DNA of 64,000 nucleotides, taken from the NCBI GenBank assembly GCA_024688885.1, contig JAILDV010000055.1, forward strand, positions 55,634 through 119,633, written 5' to 3'. Below are positions 53,078-62,146 of the stretch, one piece after another. The notes under the pieces are model-generated. The model had not been told where the DNA came from. It saw only the letters and a list, made by a program, of their open reading frames with translations, and did not search any database. The translations under genes and the position numbers were made by a program. This DNA is from Bacteroidaceae bacterium. GTDB taxonomy: Bacteria > Bacteroidota > Bacteroidia > Bacteroidales > Bacteroidaceae. Positions within the stretch are counted from its first letter, which is position 1. Each line of letters starts with the position of its first letter.

Positions 53078-56000
53078 ATGAAGAAATTTCTACTTACGGC
53101 ATCAATGCTCATGATGGGTGTTGTTGCAACCTTTGCCCAGAATTGGGAAGTAGGTCAAGAGATTACCAATGAAATTGGTTGGGGTAACCTCAGTTTTGAG
53201 AATTCTCCAATGGATTTCTGGAAAGTAGAGGCTTCAGGTTCTCCTACTACAACAGGTGGCGCTTTCGAAGCTTATGACAATGACAAGGTGGATCTCTATC
53301 AGTATGTAAAACTCCCTGCTGGTATGTACAAGGTGGTGTGCCAAGGTTACTATCGTGGCGGTAGCTCTGGTAGTGACGATCCAACAGCTGCACTGCAAGA
53401 AGGACAGTGCGCTTACAATTGGTCTAACAGGGATAATTGGGTTGACAATGCATTCCTTTCTGTGTACAATGGTGTGTACAACGAAGATAAGGGTACTTTC
53501 ATCCCTAACCACCAGTTCAAGACTCCTTTGATGCCTCGTCTTTTCGAAGGACAGACAGCACAGATTTTTGATGAAGGCAGTGAGCATCCTGATGGTTGGA
53601 ACAAATCAGACTATTTTTATACTGATTTGGGTTGCTATGGTCCTACTTCTTTCCCAGGCTCTTGTGCTTGGTTCCAAGCAGGTAAGTATATGCCATATGA
53701 AGATGATGATGCAAAATACAACACCGTTACATTCTTCCTTACTGAGGATGGTTATGTGAAGGTTGGCGTTGTCAAGAATGCGAAGATTAATCAAGATTCA
53801 TTCTTTGCAACAAACTTCAAGATGTATTATATGGGCGAGGCCGGTGAGGCTGCCGCTTTGTTGGCTTTGCAAGACGACGTCGAGGCTCTTTATGAGCAGT
53901 TGGTTGACCTTAGAGATAATGGTGTTGGTTTCTTGAAGGGTAAACTGGAAGATGAAATCATGCTTTATGAAATGGCTTATAGTGCAGATGCTTATTCTTT
54001 GGATAAGGAAGAGGCAACAGACGCAAAGGCTAAGTTGAGCGAACTTCTTGTAGGCGCTACTACAGCGAAGGGCGATTTGGCTTCTTTGCAAGGTGCAATC
54101 AGCAGTATTGAAGCTTTGATTTCTACAACTGACTATTCTGGTAAGGCTGATTTGACAACAGCTCTTGAGGCTGCAAAATCAAGCATCTCTGAAAATTATG
54201 TTTATGAAGGCGAGGAAGACTGGGATACTTATCAGGTTTTGCGCGACGCTCTGTATGCTGCACGCCTTGACTATCTGAAGTCTTCTCCAAAGGGTGAGGA
54301 TGGTTCTTGGGACTTCACAGCTTTCATCAACTACCACTGGTTCTGCAACCCAGAGTATGAACCATCATGGGATGCAGAAACTAATTCATGGGTTCCAAAT
54401 CAGGCTGCTCTTGATCTGGGTTGGAGCGAAAAGGATGATGTGAATGGTACAGCTGCAGATATTGCAAGCATGGTGAAGCTTGGAACAGACCAGACTGTTA
54501 TCGGTGAGTGGTACAGAGTGAACACAGGTGTTGAGGTTTATTGGAACGATAACCTCCCATGTGTTAAGAAGTGGGATATGCCTCATCCAGAAGATGATGT
54601 ACGCGAAGTGGCTCAGAAAATCGTAGGTATTCCTAATGGTTTCTATAAGCTGAAGGCTTTGGGTCAGACATGGAGTAATGACTGGGATCAGGGTGAGAAG
54701 CTTTGTAAGTGCCGCATCTATGCTAAGTCTGGCGACATGGTTTCTGAGTCTCCATATCTCGAGCCTGGTGGCTGGTGGGGTAAGGACATCAACCAGTGGA
54801 AAGAACTCGAAACTGACTTTGTTGAGGTTAAGAACAACGAGTTGATTATTGCTGGTCACGATAATGGTTTCATTGCTTGGACAAACTTCCGTCTCTTCTA
54901 CTATGGCGAGACTCCTGATTTCAATGCTTTGCTTCGTCCAATGCTCAGCAATGCCCAGGAAGCTGCTGCAGCTTTGGCATGGGAAGGTGACCAGAAGATT
55001 GCAGAAGACATTCTTAAGAAGGTTCCTGCAAACATCGAAAACAATGAGGCATTCGTTGCTGCTGTTGAAATTATCAATCAGGCTAACGATTACATCAACA
55101 AGGCAAATGCTGCTGTTAACAACTGGAAGGGTATCGAAAACTTCAGTCAGTTGTCTACTAAGTATGACGAGGGTTCTGTAGAAGCCTCTATCATTGCCAC
55201 CGCTTTGGATGCTACAATGGAATTGGGTGAAGGTGAAAACGATGTTTATGAAGCTGCTATCGCTAACAACGAGCAGTACAACGCATACGTATCTTATATG
55301 GGTTACCGTGAGGCTATTGGCGAATTCATCAAGGATCCTCTTGTAGCTCCTGTGGTTGAGGAACAGAATGCTTACTTGACTCAGACTTTTGCAACTCCTG
55401 AGAAGTTGGATGAGTTCAAGAAGGCAATAGGTGTTCCATACAACCAGGCTAAGTTTGCTGCTGACGGTATTGACAAGGCTACTTTGGATAACGCTAAGGA
55501 TGCTACCTTCTTGCTGATTAACCCATCATTTGATGAAGGATGTGAGAAGGGTTGGACAGTTGTTGGCACAGGTGCAGCTAACAACAACGAATATTCTTTC
55601 GATGATGAAGGTAACCGTACAAACGCTGAACTTTGGAATCGTCCAGAATTCACCTTCTCTCAGACAGTGAATGGTCTGCCAGCTGGTACTTACGAATTCC
55701 GTGTACGAGCACTCTATCGCGATGGTGGCGGTGTGGACAAGAATATGGTTGACGCTTACAACGCTGCTGGTGGCGAAGAAGAATGGGCAAAGCACAATGC
55801 GGTGCTCTTCGCTAAGAGCAGCGACAATGAGTGGGATTCTTACATCAAGGCTATTGAGTCACTCAAGGCTACAGAAAACTCCTTCACTCAGTGCGGAACT
55901 AATTGGGAAACTAATGAACTGGATGGTTCAAAGTACCCAATTGAATTCCACTTCATGAATGGAACTCTTGATGAGTCGGAACAGAAGGAAGAGTTCAAAT

Positions 56001-56428
56001 ACACTGGTCATAACGAAGGTGATTACCCATTTGATGTGAAGGTTTCTCTCGGTATGGACGAGGAGACTTTGGTAGAAACCATTTACTACTACCCATCTTC
56101 TATGCAGGGCTTCTATCAGGCTTGCAAGAAGGATCCTACAGCATACGCTAACTCTGTGACTTTCTATCTCTCAGAGGCAGGTAACGTAGAGTTGGGTATC
56201 CGCAAGGATGCTGCTATTGGCAATGACTGGGTAATCATGGACGACTTCGAGCTCTACTACCTCGGTAAGGAAGCTCCAACTGCTATCGACGAGGTTGCAG
56301 GTGCTGCTGAAGCTCAGGGTGCAGTAGAGTACTACTCTGTTAACGGTGTGAAGCTCAATGCTCCTCAGCAAGGCATCAACATCGTGAAGTACGCTAATGG
56401 ACAGGTGAAGAAAGTTTTTATTAAGTAA
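53078..56428 (+). CDS. large three-module secreted protein of unknown function
   Basis: An 1116-residue protein with signal peptide MKKFLLTASMLMMGVVATFA. I recognise no catalytic domain. Three beta-sandwich-like modules recur and end in the same signature: TNFKMYYMGE near residue 252, TNFRLFYYGE near 609 and DDFELYYLGK near 1067. Two of them share LPAGMYKVVCQGYYRGG and LPAGTYEFRVRALYRDGG, the pattern of jelly-roll carbohydrate-binding modules. Helical, acidic linkers lie between (about 255-390 and 615-790). The end (YYSVNGVKLNAPQQGINIVK) is the sorting-like tail. It is probably a surface glycan-binding protein of the locus. Its codon choice (GCT, GTT, GGT) differs from its neighbours and suggests high expression. 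Confidence 0.7.
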   Translation: MKKFLLTASMLMMGVVATFAQNWEVGQEITNEIGWGNLSFENSPMDFWKVEASGSPTTTGGAFEAYDNDKVDLYQYVKLPAGMYKVVCQGYYRGGSSGSDDPTAALQEGQCAYNWSNRDNWVDNAFLSVYNGVYNEDKGTFIPNHQFKTPLMPRLFEGQTAQIFDEGSEHPDGWNKSDYFYTDLGCYGPTSFPGSCAWFQAGKYMPYEDDDAKYNTVTFFLTEDGYVKVGVVKNAKINQDSFFATNFKMYYMGEAGEAAALLALQDDVEALYEQLVDLRDNGVGFLKGKLEDEIMLYEMAYSADAYSLDKEEATDAKAKLSELLVGATTAKGDLASLQGAISSIEALISTTDYSGKADLTTALEAAKSSISENYVYEGEEDWDTYQVLRDALYAARLDYLKSSPKGEDGSWDFTAFINYHWFCNPEYEPSWDAETNSWVPNQAALDLGWSEKDDVNGTAADIASMVKLGTDQTVIGEWYRVNTGVEVYWNDNLPCVKKWDMPHPEDDVREVAQKIVGIPNGFYKLKALGQTWSNDWDQGEKLCKCRIYAKSGDMVSESPYLEPGGWWGKDINQWKELETDFVEVKNNELIIAGHDNGFIAWTNFRLFYYGETPDFNALLRPMLSNAQEAAAALAWEGDQKIAEDILKKVPANIENNEAFVAAVEIINQANDYINKANAAVNNWKGIENFSQLSTKYDEGSVEASIIATALDATMELGEGENDVYEAAIANNEQYNAYVSYMGYREAIGEFIKDPLVAPVVEEQNAYLTQTFATPEKLDEFKKAIGVPYNQAKFAADGIDKATLDNAKDATFLLINPSFDEGCEKGWTVVGTGAANNNEYSFDDEGNRTNAELWNRPEFTFSQTVNGLPAGTYEFRVRALYRDGGGVDKNMVDAYNAAGGEEEWAKHNAVLFAKSSDNEWDSYIKAIESLKATENSFTQCGTNWETNELDGSKYPIEFHFMNGTLDESEQKEEFKYTGHNEGDYPFDVKVSLGMDEETLVETIYYYPSSMQGFYQACKKDPTAYANSVTFYLSEAGNVELGIRKDAAIGNDWVIMDDFELYYLGKEAPTAIDEVAGAAEAQGAVEYYSVNGVKLNAPQQGINIVKYANGQVKKVFIK

Positions 56429-56545
56429 AACTTTCGCCCACCTGGGGTGCAGTGCTCGGCTGGTGTTAGGGCAACGAAGGAAGCCCGTATCAGCAGACGC
56501 TAAGCACAAAGGTGGACAGGTGAAGAAAGTGTTCATCAACAAGTA
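56398..56545 (+). repeat. duplicated 3' end around a structured 97-bp insert
   Basis: TGGACAGGTGAAGAAAGT occurs at 56398-56415 (inside the CDS end) and again at 56513-56530, where it continues in frame to GQVKKVFINK and TAA at 56543-56545. The 97 bp between start with a perfect hairpin across the stop codon (GAAAGTTTT/AAAACTTTC, 56410-56435). They then fold as nested stems CCACCT/AGGTGG, GTGCT/AGCAC, CTGGT/ATCAG and GGGC/GCCC. Best read as an insertion that displaced the old C-terminus. Confidence 0.75.
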
Positions 56546-56591
56546 ATCGAAACGTAATATAAGTTTTTGGTTAAATATACTATTTTGTAAG

Positions 56592-56630
56592 AAGAGGGGG
56601 TGTGTCTTGTGACACGCCCTCTTTTTTTAT
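56592..56630 (+). terminator. terminator after the three-module protein
   Basis: AAGAGGG-GGTGTGTC (56592-56606), loop TTGT, GACACG-CCCTCTT (56611-56623), then a T-run. Confidence 0.9.
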
Positions 56631-56772
56631 TATCTCCCTGATTTCTCCACAGCTCTTTCTGTTGAGTCTCCACACCCGACTGTGCGAGCATATCTCAACA
56701 ATCCCTTGCGGTATAAGGCAAACCCATTTGTTCTGATTACACATAATCATTTGCCTTGTATAGTACTTTTCA

Positions 56773-56932
56773 TTTGGCTTGAATACACCAATTTGTATTC
56801 AAGCCAAATTGAGTTTTGTATTCAAGCCAAATCGAATGTTGTATTCAAGCCAAACTGAAAGTTGTATTCACGCTAAAGTGAAATGAGTATTCACGCTAAA
56901 GTGAAACGTGTATTCAGGCTAAATGATTCAGT
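56773..56932. repeat. 23-bp-period array GTATTCAAGCC, six copies plus one inverted
   Basis: GTATTCA starts at 56795, 56818, 56841, 56864, 56887 and 56910, exactly 23 bp each. The unit drifts from GTATTCAAGCCAAATTGAG to GTATTCACGCTAAAGTGAAA to GTATTCAGGCTAAATGA. An inverted copy (TTTGGCTTGAATAC) sits at 56773-56786. It lies between a terminator and the GH97 promoter. Confidence 0.95.
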
Positions 56933-56991
56933 GATATACGGCAACGCATCACAGAGATGATTTCACTCATGGTTATGTGATTACGAAGCTT

Positions 56992-57037
56992 GTTTGTTGG
57001 CAACACTTTCGTTCGCTTGTGGGTAAGCACAATAGAT
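56992..57037. repeat. 23-bp-period array, CGTTTGTGGG type, two copies
   Basis: GTTTGTTGGCAACACTTTCG (56992) and GCTTGTGGGTAAGCAC (57015) are 23 bp apart and match the unit of the array at 10869-10960. Confidence 0.75.
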
Positions 57038-57091
57038 AATTTTGTCCTATTATCCATTTCTATTGTCCGATACTATCATTTGGAATAGTGC

Positions 57092-57099
57092 TACCTTTG
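57092..57099 (+). promoter_or_regulatory. GH97 promoter (-7 element)
   Basis: TACCTTTG, exact -7 match, about 105 bp before the GH97 ATG at 57204. The -33 box is not clear (TTG at 57063-57065 is 26 bp away). Confidence 0.55.
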
Positions 57100-57203
57100 C
57101 AGTTACAACTTTTTGCAAGACCTATATATAAACCTATATATATAATATGTATAACTTCTATTACTCCTTTCGCTCCAACGAAATAAAACATACGAAACTT
57201 AAT

Positions 57204-59093
57204 ATGAAGAATATGAAGAGATCTGTGTTGGTGGCATTCCTGTTGCTGTGTACGGTTATGGCAATGGCAAAACCTATGCGTGCTGTGTCGCCAAATGGTA
57301 AGTTGTCCTTGCAGCAGCAGGGCAATGGTTATGTCATCAGTTGCAATGGGCAGCAAGTGTTGAATATTTCACAAGTGGGCATCACTACTTCCACGGTGGG
57401 GCAGAATCTTACTTTTCAGCGTATTGTGAAGCGTGGAAAGGTGAAGGCTGACTACTTGATGAAGGAGGGTAAGCGACTCCATCCGCAGAATGTGGCGAAT
57501 GAGTATGTGTGTGAGTATGCCGACCAGAATGGCAAGCCTGTGCAGTTGGTGTTCCGTCTTTATAACGATGGTGTGGCATTCCGCTATGAACTGTCGGGGT
57601 TGAAAGGCGAACAACTGAAGGGTGAGCAGACGGTGTACACTATTCCGGAAGGTACACGCCGTTGGATACAGCAGTGGAGTGACGGCTATGAGGGCTTCTT
57701 CCCAATGACGACGACGGGTCAAGTGAAGACATTGGGTGGCTTTGGTGGTTCTCAAGTCATGAATACCTTCAACACCCGTTGGGGTTTCCCTGTGCTGATT
57801 CAGCCTGTAAAGAATGTGTTTGTGTTGCTTACCGAGGCGAACCTTGAGCGTCGCCAAAGTGCTGCTTCCCTCTACAATGATGGCAAGCCGGAAGACTATC
57901 GTGTTTGCCCCGATCAGAACGAGGTGGCTCTTGATGGTGACTGGCACACTCCTTGGCGTGTTGCCATGATTGGCTCGTTGGCAGATGTGGTGCAATCCAC
58001 GTTGGTCACGGATGTGTCTGAACCTTGCAAACTGACTGATACCAGCTGGATTCAACCAGGTGTGGTGTCTTGGGTGTATTGGGCATATAATCATGGTTCC
58101 AACGATTATAACATCATCAAGATGTATGTGGATTTTGCGGCAACATTGCATCTTCCATATGTGCTGATTGATGCAGAGTGGGATGAGATGAAAGATGGAA
58201 AGACGGTGGTGGATGCTGTCAACTATGCCAAGTCGAAAGGGGTAAAGCCACTGATTTGGTATAACTCTTCTGTGGGATGGGTGAATGGTGCTCCTGGTCC
58301 TAAATACCGCTTGAACAAACCTGAAGACCGCGAGAAGGAGTTTGCATGGTGTGAGGAGATTGGTGTGGCAGGTGTGAAGATAGACTTTTTCTCTGGAGAC
58401 AACCAGATGAATATGGACTACTGCATCGACTTGCTCGAATGTGCTGCCCGTCACCATTTGCTGGTGAATTTCCATGGTGCTCCCATTCCACGTGGTTGGC
58501 AGCGCACTTATCCCAATCTGCTTGCCACAGAGGGTGTGTATGGTGCTGAGTGGTACAACAATGTGCCCACTTTCACCCAACGTGCAGCTGCTCACAATGC
58601 CACATTGCCATTCACGCGTAACGTGGTAGGTCCGATGGACTACACGCCTTGTGCTTTCTCTGATTCGCAGCATCCGCACATCACTTCTCATGCTCATGAA
58701 TTGGCATTGACGGTGCTCTTCGAGTCAGGTTTGCAGCATTTGGCAGACCGTCCACAGAGTTTCTTGGCTCAGCCACAAGAGGTGCAGCAGTTCCTCAGCG
58801 AACTTCCTGCCGCTTGGGATGAAACCCGTTTGGTGGCTGGTGAACCGGGCGAATATGCTGTGCTGGCACGTCGTAAGGGCAACACGTGGTATGTGGCTGG
58901 CATTAATGGTTCTGACGAACCTCGCACCATTGCCATCAACACCAGTTTCATCAAGACGGCAAAGTGCAGCATCCTGTCGTTCCTGGATAGTGGCAACACG
59001 TCTGCTCCGTGGAACATCACTACAGAATCGGCTCTTCCCGCCAAGGTGGATTGCCAACCTCGTGGTGGTTTCCTGTACGTGATTAAGCGATAG
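57204..59093 (+). CDS. GH97 alpha-glycosidase
   Basis: 629 residues from the ATG at 57204, which gives the signal peptide (MKNMKRSVLVAFLLLCTVMA); the longer frame from 57147 reads through the leader. The N-terminal super-sandwich domain (SPNGKLSLQQQGNGYVISCN) is followed by the barrel with VYWAYNHGSNDYNIIKMYVD, GVKIDFFSGDNQMNMDYCID near 390, NFHGAPIPRGWQRTYPN and EGVYGAEWYNNVPT. GH97 includes calcium-dependent alpha-glucosidases (SusB type) and alpha-galactosidases. The DFFSGDNQ motif might favour the retaining group, but I cannot decide. GH31 follows after an 81-bp gap that is a heptamer array, so they are likely one transcript. Confidence 0.9.
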   Translation: MKNMKRSVLVAFLLLCTVMAMAKPMRAVSPNGKLSLQQQGNGYVISCNGQQVLNISQVGITTSTVGQNLTFQRIVKRGKVKADYLMKEGKRLHPQNVANEYVCEYADQNGKPVQLVFRLYNDGVAFRYELSGLKGEQLKGEQTVYTIPEGTRRWIQQWSDGYEGFFPMTTTGQVKTLGGFGGSQVMNTFNTRWGFPVLIQPVKNVFVLLTEANLERRQSAASLYNDGKPEDYRVCPDQNEVALDGDWHTPWRVAMIGSLADVVQSTLVTDVSEPCKLTDTSWIQPGVVSWVYWAYNHGSNDYNIIKMYVDFAATLHLPYVLIDAEWDEMKDGKTVVDAVNYAKSKGVKPLIWYNSSVGWVNGAPGPKYRLNKPEDREKEFAWCEEIGVAGVKIDFFSGDNQMNMDYCIDLLECAARHHLLVNFHGAPIPRGWQRTYPNLLATEGVYGAEWYNNVPTFTQRAAAHNATLPFTRNVVGPMDYTPCAFSDSQHPHITSHAHELALTVLFESGLQHLADRPQSFLAQPQEVQQFLSELPAAWDETRLVAGEPGEYAVLARRKGNTWYVAGINGSDEPRTIAINTSFIKTAKCSILSFLDSGNTSAPWNITTESALPAKVDCQPRGGFLYVIKR

Positions 59094-59170
<77 letters not shown>

Positions 59171-59174
59171 TAGA

Positions 59175-61682
59175 ATGACAATGAGGAAATTATTGATTAT
59201 GTTGTGTGCAGTGTTGTGCTGCCAGGCCTTGTTGGCTGAAGAGTTTCAGTTTGGCAACGGCAAATTGATTGTAAAGAAACTGGCTGCCAATGCCGTGCGT
59301 ATCCAGTATGTGGAGCAGGCTCCTGCAGAGGAACTGCCCAGTTGGTTGTATGTGAAAGACCAGGAGGTGAAGACGGGTGATGTTGCTGTGCGCGTAGATG
59401 CTGCCAAGCAGCAGGTGGAGGTGCTGAACAAGAGCGGTAAGGTGGTCTTCACTGCCACAGCACATCAGCTGAAGAGCAACACGGTGGCTGGCTTGCAGAC
59501 TTATGAGGCTCGCTTGGCTTTTGCTTCACCAGAAGGTGAGTTCCTCTATGGTTTGGGACAGTTCCAAGATGGCTACACCAATGTGCGTGGTCTCTCCAGA
59601 AGACTCACGCAGGTGAACACGCAAATCTCTATCCCCATGATGCTGTCAAGCCGTGGCTATGGCATTTTGTGGAACAACTACGGACTTACCGATTTCAATC
59701 CTATGGATTCGAAGGTGGAGATGACGAAGGGTGGTGGTGTAGGCAGCACAGAAGTGGTGAACGTGACTTCCACTGAAGGTGGCAAGCAGGAGGTGAGACG
59801 CAGCAATCAGTTTGCGGCTACCATCAATGTAGCTGAAGCGGGTGACTATTCGCTCTTGCTCGATGTAGGTCAGAAGATGGCTCGTCGTCACAACCTTGTC
59901 ATTGACGGCAAGACAGTCATTGAGTTGCAGAACACATGGCTGCCTCCTACAGCTTCCACGATTATTCATCTCTCTCAGGGTTCTCACACCTTGACGGCAG
60001 AACTCTCCAACGGTGACAAGCCTGTGGTGTATTATGGCAAGGTGAAGAACGAGACAGTGTTCAGCTCGCCAGTGGCGCAGGCTGTCGATTACACGGTGTT
60101 TGTGGGCAATGCTGACGAAATCATCGCTTCTTACCGCAAACTGACGGGTGATTCACCGCTGATGCCTCAGTGGGCATTGGGTTATATTCATTGCCGTGAG
60201 CGTTTCCATTCTCAAGACGAAATCATCAACACAGCCAAGCGTTTCCGTAGCGAGAACCTGCCTGCCGATTTGATTGTGCAGGATTGGCAGTATTGGGGCA
60301 AGTATGGTTGGAATGCCATGCGCTTTGATGAGGCAAACTATCCCAATCCTAAGCAACTGACAGATGATCTGCATGCTATGAACATGCGTCTGATGGTGTC
60401 GGTGTGGTCGAAGATTGACAAGAACTCAGAAGTGGGCAAACAGCTGCTTCGTGAGGGTTTTTATATTCCTGGCACTGATTGGATTGACTTCTTCAACCCT
60501 GCAGCAGCCAATGCCTATTGGAGCAACTTCAGCAAGCGTTTGGTGCCACTGGGCATCGATGCATGGTGGCAGGATGCTACAGAGCCTGAGAATGATGACT
60601 TGGTGGGACGTCGTGTGGTGGATGGCAAATATCCTGGCGAACTGTTCCGCAATGTATATCCATTGTTGGTGAACAAGACGGTGTATGAGGGTTTGAGAAA
60701 GGATGATGCTGAGAAGCGTCCTATGATTCTCACCCGTTGCGGCTTCCCCGGCATTCAGCGTTATGGCTCTGCCATGTGGTCGGGCGATGTAGGCAATGAC
60801 TGGGAAACTTTCCGTCGCCAAATCACAGCAGGCTTGGGCATGCAGGCAGCAGGTATTCCTTGGTGGACATACGATGCAGGTGGTTTCTTCCGTCCGGGCA
60901 ACCAATATCAGGATCAGGCATACATCGAGCGTATGCTGCGTTGGATAGAGACATCTGTCTATCTGCCGCTGATGCGTGTGCATGGTTACATGAGCAACAC
61001 AGAACCTTGGAACTATGGCAGCGAGGCTCAGGGCATCATTGCAGGTGCGCTGAAAGACCGCTATCGTCTGCTGCCTTACATCTATAGCAATGCCGCTGCT
61101 GTCGCTTTCGAGGGCAGCACCCTCATGCGTCCGCTCATCTTCGATTTCCCCAACGACACAGAGGCTTTGGCACAGAAGCATGAGTATATGTTTGGCAAGA
61201 CGTTGCTCGTCAATCCTATCACGGAAGCTGGCGTGACCACTTGGCGCACCTATCTCCCTGTCAACAAGGCTGGCTGGTATGACTTCCGTACGGGCAAGTA
61301 TTATGCTGGTGGACAGACCATCGACGCAGCAGTCAATCGTACCAATATTCCTGTGTACGTGAAGGGTGGAAGCATCCTCCCCATTGGTCCCGACAAGCAG
61401 TATGCTGCTGACAAGGCTGCTGAACCCATCAAGCTGCACATCTATCCAGGTGCTGACGCCACCTTCACGCTCTATGAAGATGATGGTCACACCAACGAAT
61501 ACGAGCAGGGCAAATGCAGCCGCATCACCTTCACTTGGAACGATGCTGCCAAACGCCTGACCATTGACAAGCGCAAGGGTGCTTTCGACGGAATGCCGCT
61601 CACTAGAACCTTCACTGTTATCAAGGATGGTAAGGAAGTGGATGTCGTCTATAAGGGCAAGAAAGTGACGGTGAAACTGTAA
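59175..61682 (+). CDS. GH31 alpha-glucosidase / alpha-xylosidase
   Basis: An 835-residue secreted enzyme; the signal ends near CQALLAEE. The N-terminal domain (residues 22-170) contains FLYGLGQFQDGYTN. A PA14- or CBM-like insert spans about 190-310 (TEVVNVTSTEGGKQEVRRSN to GSHTLTAELSNGDKP), as in bacterial GH31 enzymes acting on xyloglucan. The barrel follows, with nucleophile Asp in AWWQDATEPENDD near 464 and acid Asp in MWSGDVGNDWETF near 538. It could act on alpha-xylosyl or alpha-glucosyl units; the insert leans toward xyloglucan oligosaccharides, the GH97 neighbour toward starch-like glucans. Confidence 0.9.
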   Translation: MTMRKLLIMLCAVLCCQALLAEEFQFGNGKLIVKKLAANAVRIQYVEQAPAEELPSWLYVKDQEVKTGDVAVRVDAAKQQVEVLNKSGKVVFTATAHQLKSNTVAGLQTYEARLAFASPEGEFLYGLGQFQDGYTNVRGLSRRLTQVNTQISIPMMLSSRGYGILWNNYGLTDFNPMDSKVEMTKGGGVGSTEVVNVTSTEGGKQEVRRSNQFAATINVAEAGDYSLLLDVGQKMARRHNLVIDGKTVIELQNTWLPPTASTIIHLSQGSHTLTAELSNGDKPVVYYGKVKNETVFSSPVAQAVDYTVFVGNADEIIASYRKLTGDSPLMPQWALGYIHCRERFHSQDEIINTAKRFRSENLPADLIVQDWQYWGKYGWNAMRFDEANYPNPKQLTDDLHAMNMRLMVSVWSKIDKNSEVGKQLLREGFYIPGTDWIDFFNPAAANAYWSNFSKRLVPLGIDAWWQDATEPENDDLVGRRVVDGKYPGELFRNVYPLLVNKTVYEGLRKDDAEKRPMILTRCGFPGIQRYGSAMWSGDVGNDWETFRRQITAGLGMQAAGIPWWTYDAGGFFRPGNQYQDQAYIERMLRWIETSVYLPLMRVHGYMSNTEPWNYGSEAQGIIAGALKDRYRLLPYIYSNAAAVAFEGSTLMRPLIFDFPNDTEALAQKHEYMFGKTLLVNPITEAGVTTWRTYLPVNKAGWYDFRTGKYYAGGQTIDAAVNRTNIPVYVKGGSILPIGPDKQYAADKAAEPIKLHIYPGADATFTLYEDDGHTNEYEQGKCSRITFTWNDAAKRLTIDKRKGAFDGMPLTRTFTVIKDGKEVDVVYKGKKVTVKL

Positions 61683-61694
61683 TCTCAATCAATA

Positions 61695-61740
61695 AATGAA
61701 GGAGGGTATGTCCAACCGACATGCCCTCCTTCATTGTTTT
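61695..61740 (+). terminator. terminator after GH31
   Basis: AATGAAGGAGGG-T-ATGTC (61695-61712), loop CAACC, GACATGCCCTCCTTCATT (61718-61735), followed by GTTTT. Confidence 0.92.
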
Positions 61741-61828
61741 GGTTTGTTATTTCTTATTTCACTTCCCAGATATCGTTGGTTTCGAGGAGATCTGCAAAGT
61801 TGTGATATGTCCCAATCTGGTAATGTGG

Positions 61829-62077
61829 CTACTTCACACTCCACTCAAAGACACCGGCACTGTACTCTCCCTGTACGATTTCGAGTTTCATAGCTGTGGT
61901 CTTGACAGGGTCGAAATTGACGATGTTGGCAGCACCTTTGACAGTGCCATAGCCTGTGGGGTGCTGCACTTCCGTCCAATTGCCGGAGGCATCCTTATAA
62001 TAAAGTTTCCAACTGTCGGGCACTCGACAACCACCCCAAGGACCATCGTCGAGCCAATATAGTTCAAAATATAATAT
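61829..62077 (-). pseudogene. 3' fragment of a glycosidase-like gene
   Basis: About 82 codons remain, ending in TAA-free frame to a stop at 61829: YWLDDGPWGGCRVPDSWKLY, then YKDASGNWTEVQHPTGYGTV, then KLEIVQGEYSAGVFEWSVK. This is the galactose-binding-like C-terminal sandwich found at the end of Bacteroidetes GH127/GH2-type enzymes (the GCRVP..W and YSAG..EW motifs). The frame is closed by a stop at 62078-62080 and has no start codon or catalytic domain, so the gene body has been lost. Confidence 0.72.
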
Positions 62078-62146
62078 TTAATAACCGATTTCACTTGGGA
62101 ATCGTATTTTATGCATAATTCATCAATTTTTCCCTATTTTAGACGA

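Noticed and set aside
56436..56512. Integron attC site or group II intron
   Set aside because: The nested stems lack the attC core pair in the right places and the insert is far too short for a group II intron.
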